Source: Paramacrobiotus metropolitanus
Taxonomy: Eukaryota > Tardigrada > Eutardigrada > Parachela > Macrobiotidae
Length of the DNA: 62,941 bases
NCBI RefSeq assembly: GCF_019649055.1
Contig: NW_026570518.1
Span: 1-62,941, forward strand
Direction: 5' to 3'
This document shows positions 11,183 through 22,694 of the stretch, piece after piece; position 1 is the stretch's first letter, and each line of letters opens with the position of its first letter. A program made the position numbers and the translations under genes. The notes under the pieces were generated by a model that was not told the DNA's origin, ran no database searches, and saw nothing but the letters and a program-made list of their open reading frames with translations.

Positions 11183-12515
11183 GGCCAGTGTCAAAACGCC
11201 GGCAGAATTTTCTGCCGACCGAATTTTTGTGTGGTCAAAATGCCGGCCGAATTTCCGGTGATCAAAACGCCGGCAGAATTTTTTTAACATTTTCGATTTT
11301 AAATTAGTTATAATAAAATGATAAAACATACTACCTGCCTCGAGGTAAACTTCCCACGCGGTGCATAACAAAGATCTGGGCACTCTAGCAGTTACATAAG
11401 GATCTTTATCGGCACTCATTTAGTGCTGCTGCATGGACAGCGTGCACAGAAACTCCCGGGAGACCGGGAGAGAAAGCAAAAGCCGCGCAAAAGAGACAAA
11501 CAAGGTGTTCAACAATGCCACAGCGGCAATAACACCAAAGTGTTATCTAGTCTGATCCCTTTTGAAACGTACCTGAGATAAGTCAGAACTTCTGAGTGTA
11601 GACTGGCACTAGTATTATTGTAGTATTGTCTGCGAGCGGCATGCATTAAACGGCGTCATCCGCAGTTCACAGCACAATTTGCAAATCATCTCGATGGTGC
11701 TGTTAAATTCACTAAAGAGGAGATGGCTGCAATCACAAAATTCCGCGCTGAAATGTAATGGGCGGCGTCGGGCGTAACGTTGATTTTGCAACATCTATGT
11801 TTTTTTTTTGTTTTGCTTGTTTTTATTAGTTTGTCAGGTATATAATTAAGTGATGGGTTTTCGAAAGCGCAGTGGATACTCCTGTAATTTTGCTTATTTG
11901 TCGGACGATGGAGCATGTCTGGCCGTACAGGTAGAAGCTTCTTCTGAAACGAATACAGCACATAGGTAAATATGTTAACCCTTTATTTTATGCGACGATC
12001 GCTTTAAGTTGGTTGTCCACCTATTTTGTAACACCTTGTTTGTCTCTTTTGCGCGGCCTCTTGATTCTCTTTTGCGAGTTTTATACACGCTGTCAAAGCA
12101 ACACTAAAATCGTGCCGATAAAGATACTTGTGTAATTGTATAAGTGTAGAGTCCCAAATCTTTGTTTTCCCAAATCTTCCCATTCCTTTGGATAAAGAGA
12201 AACACCGGCATTTTTCAGCATTTAGTTTAAGGCCAATTGAGTTTGATCGAACGCTAATTTCCCGCAAAGCTGATGTAGAAACCCAACGGAATTCGATGTA
12301 ATAATGTGAATAGGAAGAAATCGCATTAAAGGTTGAATTTTTTTCACCGCGTGGCAAGTATGCCTCGAGGCACGTAATACTTTTTAGAATTTTTACTTAC
12401 AGTTGAAAATGTAGAAAAATTCTGCCGGCGTTTTGACCACCGGAAATTCGGCCGGCATTTTGACCACACAAAAATTCGGTCGGCAGAAAATTCTGCCGGC
12501 GTTTTGACACTGGCC
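11183..12515. mobile_element. Foldback / TIR transposon, non-autonomous, about 1.33 kb
   Basis: The outer arms 11183-11284 and 12414-12515 are reverse complements over about 102 bp with a single visible mismatch. Inner segments pair as well: 11330-11365 with 12345-12385, 11390-11415 with 12108-12130, and 11484-11513 with 12028-12060. The arms contain a subrepeat, TCAAAACGCCGGCAGAATTT. Inside, a minus frame (12004-12357) has GLKLNAEKC, which resembles a LINE RT box and may be a captured fragment. No transposase is present. Confidence 0.8.
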
Positions 12516-12920
12516 CACGCTTTCTCTTGCGCCGTGTCTAATCCTTGCAGGAGAGCGTTTCTGCAGAGAGAATCATCCCAAACAAAGAAAATTGTTGAAT
12601 ATATTCATTTTTTCCAATAACCATTTTTCTCACGCACGCATACGAATTGTGAAGCGTGTGCATTTTTAGTAGACAGCTTTACTTAAAAATTGTCAAGATT
12701 TAATTAAGGAACAGCCACTATTCAAACAGTTTGATATGCATCTACAATACATGCGCTGATGAAACTGTTAACAAAATGAAAAACGTTTGTTGAAAATCCA
12801 CAAGTACTTTACATTCTTTAACACATAGGCAACTTGACATTATTGACAGTTTAATTGGCGATGTCATGCAAAATTTGGGCACTCAAAATTAAAAAGCATG
12901 TTTCATACAACGACGGTGAA

Positions 12921-13030
12921 CGACCAATATATATGCCGAACTGCACCCACATTTTCGACGACCCGACTCTACAGATATGCGTTGTCTATAGAAACTCCAA
13001 TAAATCAGCCGAACCGGCGCAACAGTGGAG
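12921..13030 (+). repeat. Diverged partial copy of the 205-bp repeat
   Basis: Shares ATATATGCCGAACTGCACCC, an ACGACCCGAC..TA block and GCCGAACCGGCGCAACAGTG with 10961-11065, at lower identity. Confidence 0.65.
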
Positions 13031-13079
13031 CTCGAGCGGGCTTCAACTTTCAAGGAGTGCGGCAGCTTGACATACGGAT

Positions 13080-13554
13080 GACATTGATAGTGTACAAGAG
13101 CTACACAGGCAAGCCATCTGTTATAGTTATTTTTCGTATTTCGGTTCATAGTTTTTTCTTATTTTTACGGTAATACTGGTGGATGAAGTTATCTGGCAGT
13201 AGCCACCATAGCAAATACATACAAATACAATAATAACTTAATTAGTATTTGCGCGCTTTCTGTAATATTTGAATTTACCCAAATTTCGTCATGCAGTACT
13301 TATTAAACAGCACCTATGTCAACCCTTAAAAATTTGTTTAGGCCTAAAAAATGAATGGCTCAAGGCTCGGGGCAGCTTTTTTCGTTTTTAATGGAATTTT
13401 GCTTAATGGAATTGGATGTTTATAAAAAAATTTTTTTTTCCTTATTTTTAAAAATTAATAATTTGAATATAATTTTCATATTCATTTAACATGAATATTA
13501 ATATTGATTTTATTATATCTCAATTTATTTTTAAGTTTTTATATTGCGCACTTT
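13080..13554. other. Intergenic, AT-rich, nothing recognised
   Basis: Long A/T runs and no coding frame. Confidence 0.4.
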
Positions 13555-13805
13555 GTGGTAGAATTTGGTGACAGTGTGACAGCCCCGCCTATTCATGTTA
13601 CGTCACAAAATATTTATTTTAAATTGTATTTTCAATTAATATTTTCCTCTTGTGGTAGAATTTCGGTGACAGTGTGACAGCCCCGCCTATTCATGTTACG
13701 TCACAAAATATTTATTTTTAAATTATATTTTTCAATTAATATTTTCCTCTTGTGGTAGAATTTCGGTGACAGTGTGACAGCCCCGCTTATTCATGTTACG
13801 TCACT
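13555..13805. repeat. Three tandem units of about 97 bp with CRE-like palindrome
   Basis: TGTGGTAGAATT starts units at about 13555, 13651 and 13751. Each carries GACAGTGTGACAGCCCCGC and TTCATGTTACGTCAC. TTACGTCAC is a CREB/ATF-like half-palindrome and is kept in all three units. Confidence 0.85.
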
Positions 13806-14737
13806 ATCAAACTATTAATTTTTAAATTAATAAAAGATATATTTAATTCGCTACTACGTAGTAAGTATAAAGTAATTCACAAGTTACTCTGTAATATTAG
13901 GAATAGTAATAAGAACAACCCAATTAAGTAATTATAAAAAGGTCCGGGTACTATAATGAAAAGGTTATTAATTATTTTTGCAACATAAAACGACATTTTT
14001 ACAATATTAATTTTAATTTTTGCATGAATTATTCGTAAAACCTGCAACAGCAATCAGCAGTCTTCATTTGTTCCCAACAAAAAGTTACAAAATCTTTGTT
14101 TTGCCACATGCGTTTGTCACGCGATTTACCGAACATTCATCGATGACATTTAACGTATGATGGCTCTCATGCTAGATTTACTCAGAAATTCAGGTCCTTC
14201 GATATCAGTAGTCGGGTACTGCTTCGGGTCGGGTTCGGGTCGGGTTCTGCCTCGGGTCGGGTTAGTCGGGTACTGCTTCTTTCATCACCAAAAAACAAAA
14301 TAAACTAATTAATAAATTGCTAATTATTTACTAAATATTTTGCAGTCTGACCTATTTTAATTTGGAAACCGTTACAGCGACCCTTTTTCACCTTCGTTTT
14401 TTACAGCCACCCTTTTAACACACCGTTTTTTATAGGCACCTTATGTATTACAGTAATAACTGAGTAAATACACATTATTGTTCGTTTTTATAGGGGCCCA
14501 TTTTACTTTTCTGATAGGTACGCATTCATGTACCAACTTTTTGCACTCGTACTTTACGATCAGAAGTTCGAAGAAATAATACATAAGAGACCTTCTACAA
14601 TAATTCTAACGACTTAGATAACATATTTGTAATAATATGTTTCAAAAATCTTTTCCTTATATCTTCTGGAAGGGTGTCAGAAACTGGTAAACGTATCGTA
14701 TTCGTCAGTCAACTCAGCAGGTTTTATTGCAGAATGG
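13806..14737. other. Intergenic with a CGGGT simple repeat
   Basis: At 14215-14275 the sequence runs through GGGTCGGGTTCGGGTCGGG and variants. Otherwise AT-rich with no gene. Confidence 0.45.
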
Positions 14738-15512
14738 ATTAGAGGAGATATCATATAAAGAAAGTCTATAATTATGCCGCTTTCAGCTACTACAGGTGGG
14801 CAATCCGCAGATGCAGCCTGGCCACGCCAAGTTCGGACAGGTGCATGAAATAAACTCAAAATATTTTTGTTCGTAATTATGTTTCTTTTTAAAAATTTTT
14901 CTAGTGTAAATTTTTATTGCGGATTGCGGATCTAGCGATACCAAAACCGTAATCGGAATTCGTTGGTACGAAACGGATCGGGATTTTTGTGGGAATGGAA
15001 AAACAAATGGTAGACGCATAGTCATCTACATTATTATATAAACAAGATTTGATCACGATCAGACGCTCACGACCGCTCACGGTTGTACGGCGAGCGCCCG
15101 AAAAAGGTCATCCTACATTTTCGAGGTGCCCGCAGGAAGGCTGCAAAGGTCACGTCCGGACGAGAATTGGTTGGCCAATACCATGAATTTAATTAGGCTA
15201 GACTAGGAAAGGTGTGAAATTTGTAAACGAATTGTGAAATGGGAGCTGCATCCCAGAACAGATGGGTCGAGTCGCCTTTCGAAGCTGTTCCGATCCAGTT
15301 TTGTCTCACTCTAATTCTGGACATGCTTTCAGCGTACAAACTTTACATGGAAAAGTTGCTGGATACATACGCTGATTATACAAAAATAAAATACGGTTTT
15401 AATTCTAGACGGGTGACTTGTGGTAATTTTTGGGGAAAAGTGTCCGAACTTGGCGTCACCAGGCTGTATTATTGCAGCGTTCTACAACAAATTATACGTC
15501 ATATCTCCTGTA
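14738..15512. repeat. Diverged inverted repeat pair (MITE-like remnant)
   Basis: CCTGGCCACGCCAAGTTCGG at about 14817 faces CCGAACTTGGCGTCACCAGG at 15445, and GGAGATATCATATAA near 14744 faces its diverged complement near 15505. Arms of about 80-110 bp at reduced identity enclose about 600 bp without a gene. Confidence 0.55.
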
Positions 15513-15517
15513 CCTGA

Positions 15518-15969
15518 TACCGTAATTATCGAATTTGCACCTCCCCCCGTAATAAGCCCCACTCCCACAACCCGTTTGAAAAATAGCGCCTCCCCCCGAA
15601 CTTACCGCCCGGGGGGCGTTATTAAATGGTTAGCGCCACAAAATGATAGATATACCGCAGACTGCTTCATAATAATTGTTATGATTTAATGAATAAACAG
15701 TTAATAATCACAAAAAAAATGTTGCGCGATGCTTCAGAATGCTGCTCGTAAGGTTGTAAAACGGCAAATACCGGTATCTACTGCGTTGAGCGTTCAGTAT
15801 CAACAGAACAGGACGCGCAATTATTTGAAAAATAACGGCCCCTCCAACAAATGCTGTTTGAAAAATAGTACCCCCCCCGAAATAACGCCCCCTCCCCGAA
15901 ATAAGCTCCCCTCCAACAGGACGTTTGAACTATTAGCACCCCAGGGGTGCAAATTCGATAATTACGGTA
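15518..15969. mobile_element. MITE with 24-bp perfect terminal inverted repeats
   Basis: Left TIR 15518-15541 and right TIR 15946-15969 are perfect reverse complements (TACCGTAATTATCGAATTTG then CACC). Both ends show TA, compatible with a TA target site. Inside are C-rich tracts (CCCCCCGAAATAACGCCCCC type) in repeated units and no transposase. Confidence 0.85.
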
Positions 15970-15972
15970 ACT

Positions 15973-18900
15973 CAATCAATATTATTATTATATTAAAGTT
16001 TGTTTAGTGCTGTACTTTTAGTTCAGTACTCTGTACCAATACCTATATACCTTTCAGTCAGTAAAGTATACGAGAAAAAGTACAATACTTTGTTGTTAAC
16101 CTTGCATCATAATGCATAATAATAAGTACTTAATTTTTTCACGAGCTGCGCAAAAATCACTTATATAACTGCAAAAAAAGGTGCTATAATGGCCCAGGGT
16201 GCCTTAAAACAAATAAATCAATTAAAGAAGGGTGTCTGCAATCAAGGGGCTGCGAAAAGGGAGTGGCTATAGAAACCGGGGTGTTAGGGGTGACTATGGT
16301 GCACCCTTTTAATTTTATATCTATAAAAACATTCCTGTGTTTCGATTTCAATGATACCTGTACTCTGTACTATTTTGCACCCCGAGATATTTATATTGAA
16401 TTTCGTGACCTTCAGATCGAGCAGGATAAGCCATATGACAAAAAAAAACGTATGGCCGTCAATGCGAATTTCGTTTAGCAACTCTGTTGGCGATATTTTT
16501 TATGCTAGCTGTTTGCATCAGAAACGTTTTTTCGAAAGTCATGTAAGCAGTAAGATAATTAAGCAACCGACGCAACTTGTAAACTATCTGTATAACAAGT
16601 AAACCGCAGCTGAAATCCATGAAGTGCTCGCAACAGAATCTGATGGTTTTCGCAGTTTCGAAATTTGCAGTAGTTTCAAGAAGTAAAAGGTCAAAGTCAA
16701 GACGGATTACGGATTACGTCAAGTACTGTACTAGTATTGTATCTTATAATAATCTGCCACATTGGCCACTTCAGCATTCCAGTCTATTTTGACAGAAAAT
16801 TTTACAAGATCAAAGAGCGCCAAATTACAGTGTCGAGATTAATCGCTACGAGCTTTTTCAAACATTTTTGCAACCAAGTCAGGTGAACCAAGTCCTTCAA
16901 TGTTCAAAGTATATTTGCTAATGACTGTGCAACTTACCGCATTTTTCGATTATTCTGGAACTGCTCTACCACGAAATTTATTAGAAACGCGTGCAGTGAC
17001 GGTCGCAATACATTATGGTTCACGTGACCGGAGTTTGACCTTTGAATTCTAACAATACAAATTTATCCCATCCCTTCACCGTCCCATCGCTCATCACATT
17101 TTTTTATCGCGCCACAATTGTTGGGCGTGATAAAATTGTGAGCAGGAAGACGGCATGATTGTGAAAGTGTGTGACGACGTGATGGCAACCCTACTCGTAG
17201 CGTGGTATAGAAGCGGTATGCTAAGCTTCGACACTTAGTTTTTATTAATAAAAAATAAACCAAAGGTAGTAAAAGCTGGAGATTGAACGCTTCGCGTTTT
17301 AAAGAAAACAGTGACTAAACAGTCAAGACCCACCCAGTGGACCTTTTTCTTGAACAACGAGTCAGCTTCCTACCACATTTTAATTTTAAAAAAAATTTTT
17401 AAATGTTTGACATTTATTTTAAAATTTAGAAAACATAGTGGAAACTGGAAAGCTGATTCGGTGTAAAAACGATCTGCATGGTAACATGTGTTTTCGTGCA
17501 AAATTTGAAGAGTATCGGTCAATAATGAGACTTGTACACCTTTGTGCGTGTTTAGCCTTTTAGAAATTTAGTTCCCCAATATTCCCAACCGGATATGTTC
17601 CGCGCATAAAGGACATTCTCAACAGAATGTTTTGCGTACAAATAACAAACAAACTGTACACAAAAAATTAGGCTATTAGGTAAATGCCATAAAACATTGC
17701 AAAGGAGTGCTGGGAGTGCGCGAAAGCAAAAGGTTTCGTAAAAGTGCAGATTTCAAAAATTATGTTGCCATGTTTTGGTGATTCGGCACACTTCCATTAA
17801 AAAGCAGTCCATGACACATGCAGACAGCCGACATGAAAAGACTTATATGAAATTTAAGAGCCTCAAAAAATATAACTTTAGAATGATTAATTGTAAAGGG
17901 AAAAACCGCCGTCAAGCCATCCGGAGACCGGCATTTCGGCAGAACTGTGCGATTTTCATTGACCAGTCGGAAAGGTTTTTTGATTAATGATCTTTCTGTC
18001 CACTACTGTTTCCGGTTAACACTCGCGCAATTTCTCACTCAATTCAAGATTTTTACTGTGCGTCGCACAAGCAGAATGCTCCTTTGTACTGGAACTAGCA
18101 CAAATCTGGTTCGAGACAGTACATTTACAACTTAAAAGGGCTACGAGTACCGTAATTATTTAATTATTCGATTGATTTTTTTTTATTATTTAACCAAAGA
18201 TGTACACATGTAGCCACTGCTTCAAACGAAAATAAAAATCAGGCGATTTCGAAAGATTTCTCAATGTGAGCCAAATCATGGTGTCACACCGGGCGGTCCA
18301 CTGGAAGTTCTTAATATTTAGTCTTTAAAATAAACTAAAATCCTTAAAAATAAGTTCAATAAAATTATTCACTTCCGCACCGGAAGTCCTTAAAATTCGT
18401 TCTCTCGAATTTTAAGGATTTAAAATATATGCCCTGCGCTGTTCCTGAACCTTTTCGTGCCGCACTGTATGGCCGTATAATTATGAATTACAGTGCTATC
18501 TCAGTACATGTACAGGTACAGTAGTGAGTACTGTTCTTACTTGTGTTCACATTTAATTAAGTAATTAATAAATAAATTAATTAATTTTGATGTGTGTGAC
18601 GGCCATTGTCATGGAAACTAAACGTGCAGGTCAAATAAATCAGTACGACTATATTACTATTGTTCTTACTATTCATTACAGTAAGTAATAAATACACTTT
18701 AAAATAACTTGCGATTCAAATACTTACTGTACAGAAGTGCTGTTACTGATTTCAATTTACAAGTACTGAACCGCCGTAAAAGATGCCCATCTAAAAAAGT
18801 TTTAAACTAAAGCCACATGTATTTAAATTTAAGAATACGAACCTGTCCTACCATTAACAAGACCACACCAAAAAGAAAACGCTATAGTTTTATTAGACGT

Positions 18901-19090
18901 TTTTATGAGTTGCAAACGCTATAGTTTTTATGAGAATTTCTCGAAAATTACAATAAAAGCATAAAATACAGTAAAAAGGGAAGCAGGTCACGGTCACCTT
19001 CTCATTAATCTAATTGTTATCGTTCTTATTACGGTTTTTTTCTTCAAATCAAGTACCTGCAAGTTGCAAGTAAATACAGTAAGTTACTGG
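15973..19090. other. 3.1 kb intergenic, no gene recognised
   Basis: Only short frames on both strands without domain motifs. A small hairpin of CCTTAAAATTCG against CGAATTTTAAGG lies near 18393-18421. Confidence 0.4.
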
Positions 19091-19093
19091 AAG

Positions 19094-19149
19094 TCTGCAA
19101 ACGTGCATTACGCCGAAGAATATTCTTCGGCGTAATGCACGTTTGCAGA
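19094..19149. repeat. 56-bp perfect palindrome
   Basis: Two 28-base arms are exact reverse complements with no spacer; the centre is GAAGAATATTCTTC and the outer end TCTGCAAACG...CGTTTGCAGA. It is non-coding and stops pairing exactly at its ends. Confidence 0.95.
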
Positions 19150-19182
19150 TTCATATAATTAATTTGTTTATGTATTAGAGAT

Positions 19183-19225
19183 GTAGTACAAAATTGCAAC
19201 ATTAATGTTGGCAATTTTGTACTAC
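19183..19225. repeat. 43-bp near-perfect palindrome
   Basis: GTAGTACAAAATTGC pairs with GCAATTTTGTACTAC around AACATTAATGTT. A single extra G breaks the symmetry. Confidence 0.85.
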
Positions 19226-19510
19226 AAAATTAGTACTAGAGAGCAAAACTGGGACCCAGAATAGCAATGCAGTTTGAATTATAAAATGTTCTGGATCAAA
19301 CTAAAGCTTTGAAGATGCCCCCGTCCCCAAGGGGCCATTCATATTTCAGGAAAGGTAAAAAAAATATAATTTTTCGACTATATTGTGTTTATAATGCTAG
19401 AATTCCATTTCCAGGCAACAATACCAGTAGAAAGTACGGCAGTTCCAATAAAAACCGTTGCCCCGAGACACTTCGTAAAAAATGTGCATGTTTTTGTATA
19501 ATTGCAGTGC

Positions 19511-19551
19511 ACGATTTTTCTCCATGTATAAAATACATAGAGAAAAATCGT
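19511..19551. repeat. Short hairpin
   Basis: ACGATTTTTCTC and GAGAAAAATCGT flank a partly pairing middle. Confidence 0.75.
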
Positions 19552-19599
19552 ATGGAAGCTTCCGTTAACGTTTTTATTGTGCGCAATCAGGCAAGTACA

Positions 19600-20193
19600 T
19601 AAGTATGCATCAGTGTTATTTTACGTACTTGGTAAAATTAAATAAATTACTTGCTAAGACCTTTTTATGGTTTAATAAATTAGGTGAAAAGTTATTAGAC
19701 CGCACAACAGAAAAGAAAATTTTAAGTAAAAGTAAGAGGCGCAGAACGGAAATAAGCGGTTATAAACTCGAAAAGGCAACAGCTAACTAGAATATCGCTA
19801 ACGTAGTACTTGTACCAGTACATATATTTGGAAATCACTACTTAGTATAGATTAGCCACCCTATAGATACTTTAACTTACGCATCGATTTGTCAAAGAAA
19901 ATAACTTCACACAAAATAAAATCGTTTCGGGGAAATAAAGAACTGTACCGAAGTATCAAACTGTCTGCGTTAGAAAAAAGAAAGTGATTACTGTAGCTAG
20001 CCAGATGTGCATCCACCAGTATTACCGTACTTAATAAAAAATAATACGCACCGAAAAACGATAATAACCGATGCCTTGCCTATGTAGCGGTGATACAATA
20101 TCTATGCGGCCTTATGTCAAGCTGCAGAACTCCCGGACAGCTGAAGCCGGCATGCAATCATTAATATTCATTAATTAAGGATATCGAGTTTCA
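19600..20193. other. Intergenic, nothing recognised
   Basis: AT-rich with short frames only. Confidence 0.4.
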
Positions 20194-20300
20194 CTGTTGT
20201 GCCAGTTCGGCAAATCTATTGGAGTTCCCATAAACAATGCATAGGGTCGGGTCGTCAGGACTATGGGCGCAGTTCGGCAGATCTATTGGAGTATTGGTCG
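20194..20300 (-). repeat. Diverged partial copy of the 205-bp repeat
   Basis: Shares GCCAGTTCGGCAAATCTATT, GGAGTTCCCATA and CAATGCATAGGGTCGGGTCG with the copy at 20790-20870, then GTTCGGCAGATCTATTGGAG. Confidence 0.6.
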
Positions 20301-20742
20301 CTGTATCAAAACTACTTTTTAAATTTTGGTGCTTTAATTAAACTGACAATATGTTGCTTATATATGTTGCTAATTTTTATAAGTAATGCTTTTTAGAAAG
20401 CTTTTTTATTTCGTTTACAGTTTCATCATGCACAGGCGTATAGAATTTTTTAAAGTAGGAACTTTTGCCGAATAAAGTACGAGAGGATTTTTAAGAAAGA
20501 CTATGTAAGGATAATATACGCCATCCGCAGTTTGTAGGTGTCAGAACGGAATTTGGAAGAAATAAATCTATTCAATAATTACTATATTCCGCAAAGATGT
20601 CTGTGCGTATATTCACACTCACCAGTCAGCAACACGCTTCTTTGCAAGGTTTAGACACGGCGCAGGGGAAAGCGCGCGCCTTTCTCTGTGTAGTGCCGGA
20701 CTGCCGGTACAATATGCGGCTGTATGATGTGGCTCATGCTGC

Positions 20743-20951
20743 AGCCCGGCCGTGCTATTGCCGCTTGCCGGCTTGCGCTCAATCAAATTTCACTGATGCG
20801 CCGGTTCGGCGGATATATTGGAGTTCCCATATGCAATGCATAGGGTCGGGTCGGCAGAAATGTGGGTGCCGTTCGGCAGATATATGGGAGGAAAACCACT
20901 TTCCTGCCGGGCTCGCCAACAGTCAACAGGCCAATATATCTGCCGGCTACA
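20743..20951 (-). repeat. 205-bp repeat, copy D (inverted partner of 10908-11115)
   Basis: Near-identical to the reverse complement of copy A, including CAATGCATAGGGTCGGGTCG and GGGCTCGCCAACAGTCAACA. The frames here on both strands are shadows of the repeat. Confidence 0.85.
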
Positions 20952-21051
20952 CACGTGGACTAACTTCGCATCTTCATGCTTCGCTTCAGAGAACAGCATG
21001 CTGTTTGATCCTCATAAAACTGTATTTGAATTGAAAAAGCTTTTGATTAAT

Positions 21052-21624
21052 GCAAATCCACCACGTAAAGCCACAATCTTAATCATGTTCGGTTTAAACG
21101 GGTAGTGTGATGTTAGATGAAGCGCGAATGCATTAAATACGGTAAGTTAGAGTGTTTCGTTATTGGAAACTGACAAGGTAGTTTTGGAAAAATTCGAAGT
21201 AATTTTGTTCAAGCCGCAGTCGACACCGAACTGCGGCGCGACCGCGCGAGCGGAGCTCGCGGAACAGCAAGCCTGCAAGAAGCTTCGCATAATGTTTGCG
21301 AATTAACAAATTCGAATCATTTTATTTGTGTACAATCACTGCAATGTACATCAGCGCAGCCATATATGTACGTACAGAGGGTTATTCATCCGAATGTGGC
21401 GAGGGTATTAAAAATCCATATAATTCAGCCGTATACAAAAAAGGAATATGTGCTTGCGGCGGATAAATATGAATTTTGAAAACTGACCACACTTCGCTGG
21501 AATGTGTAGTGGCTTTTGCTGAATTAATTTAAAATTTTAGAAAAGAACGAAAAGCGTACAAAAACACACAATGAAATTTTTTTGTTCTTAATATTTAATT
21601 TAAATGGATTAAATGTAGCATGGG
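21052..21624. other. Intergenic, with GC-rich motif copy 2 at 21225-21272
   Basis: The motif copy reads CCGAACTGCGGCGCGACCGC then GCGAGCGGAGCTCGCGGAAC, with an 8-base insertion relative to copies 1 and 3. Otherwise nothing recognised. Confidence 0.6.
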
Positions 21625-21671
21625 AAAAGTGATGTCTGTTACAGTTTCACTCTGTAACAGACATCACTTTT
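21625..21671. repeat. Hairpin with 20-bp perfect arms
   Basis: AAAAGTGATGTCTGTTACAG pairs fully with the complement arm at 21652-21671 around a 7-base loop. It is followed by a short GTGTCACTC repeat. Confidence 0.9.
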
Positions 21672-22694
21672 GTGTCACTCTCAGTGTCACTCAGTGTCAC
21701 TCTGTAGTGCTCAACTGCCGTTATATCCCTGTTTGATCAGCACATGCACACTGAAAGAATATAGATATGCAACATATACAAATTACAAAGTACATGGAAA
21801 GTGATGGACTGACCAAACGGGAGACAACGGGCGATAGTGGTGTAACTGGTGTTAGTGGCCCAGCTGGGTTTTTAAGTAGATTATAAACTGCTGTCGGATA
21901 ATTTGCTTTCTAAAAAAACGCAAAATGCAAGGCAATAAAAGGGAAGGGTGACCAAATTTGTAGAATTATCGATTACTGAGTTCCTGTGCAGCTACTGCAT
22001 TCAATTTAACTGATTGGTGGCTGATCTGGAAATAAAGAAACAGATCGGAAACCAACGAGAAAATTTATCCGCTTTTGGGAGAAAAATTTTCCATTTCAGG
22101 TTTAAGGTCATCGCTGCAGTTAAAGGGATAGGCAGTACTCGTATAAAGAACATAGAAATGTGTGCTAGTAAGATTCTCGCATCCGATGTGACTGTTTCCT
22201 GAAAGACAGGTCTTTTCTTCCTGAAAACAAAAAGCGTTCCACTCGAGCAGATCCACGGAATCTTTAGAGAAGATTCTGTCCCTTCTGAACTGTTCATCAA
22301 ACTCAGAGCTGCGCAGGCTTAGGGAACAGTTCACTCTACCCATAGCAGAGCGAAGAAAAAACCACATTTTGTCAGAAAATCATCTATCTGTACATACGCT
22401 CTGCCTCTGACAAATAAGACTTCATTGTCTCGTGTACAGCACCTCCTGGAACATTCAACAACAGATGACATTCAGAGATTATCCTGACCTCTCTTCCTGT
22501 GGTGAGTAAGGCAGCCGCAGATATAGGCACAGACAGTGTACCTGACCGGTGAGTACACAGCTTACAAAAAGTGGCAGAGTCATTGAGCGGAATAACGGAA
22601 CAGGCCAGCAGTCCGGCGCAATATACTTTAGACCTCATTCCCTCTGAACGTGAGTTAGTTAGATAACGTTATCACAGGCTCCGTACTCCGTAGT

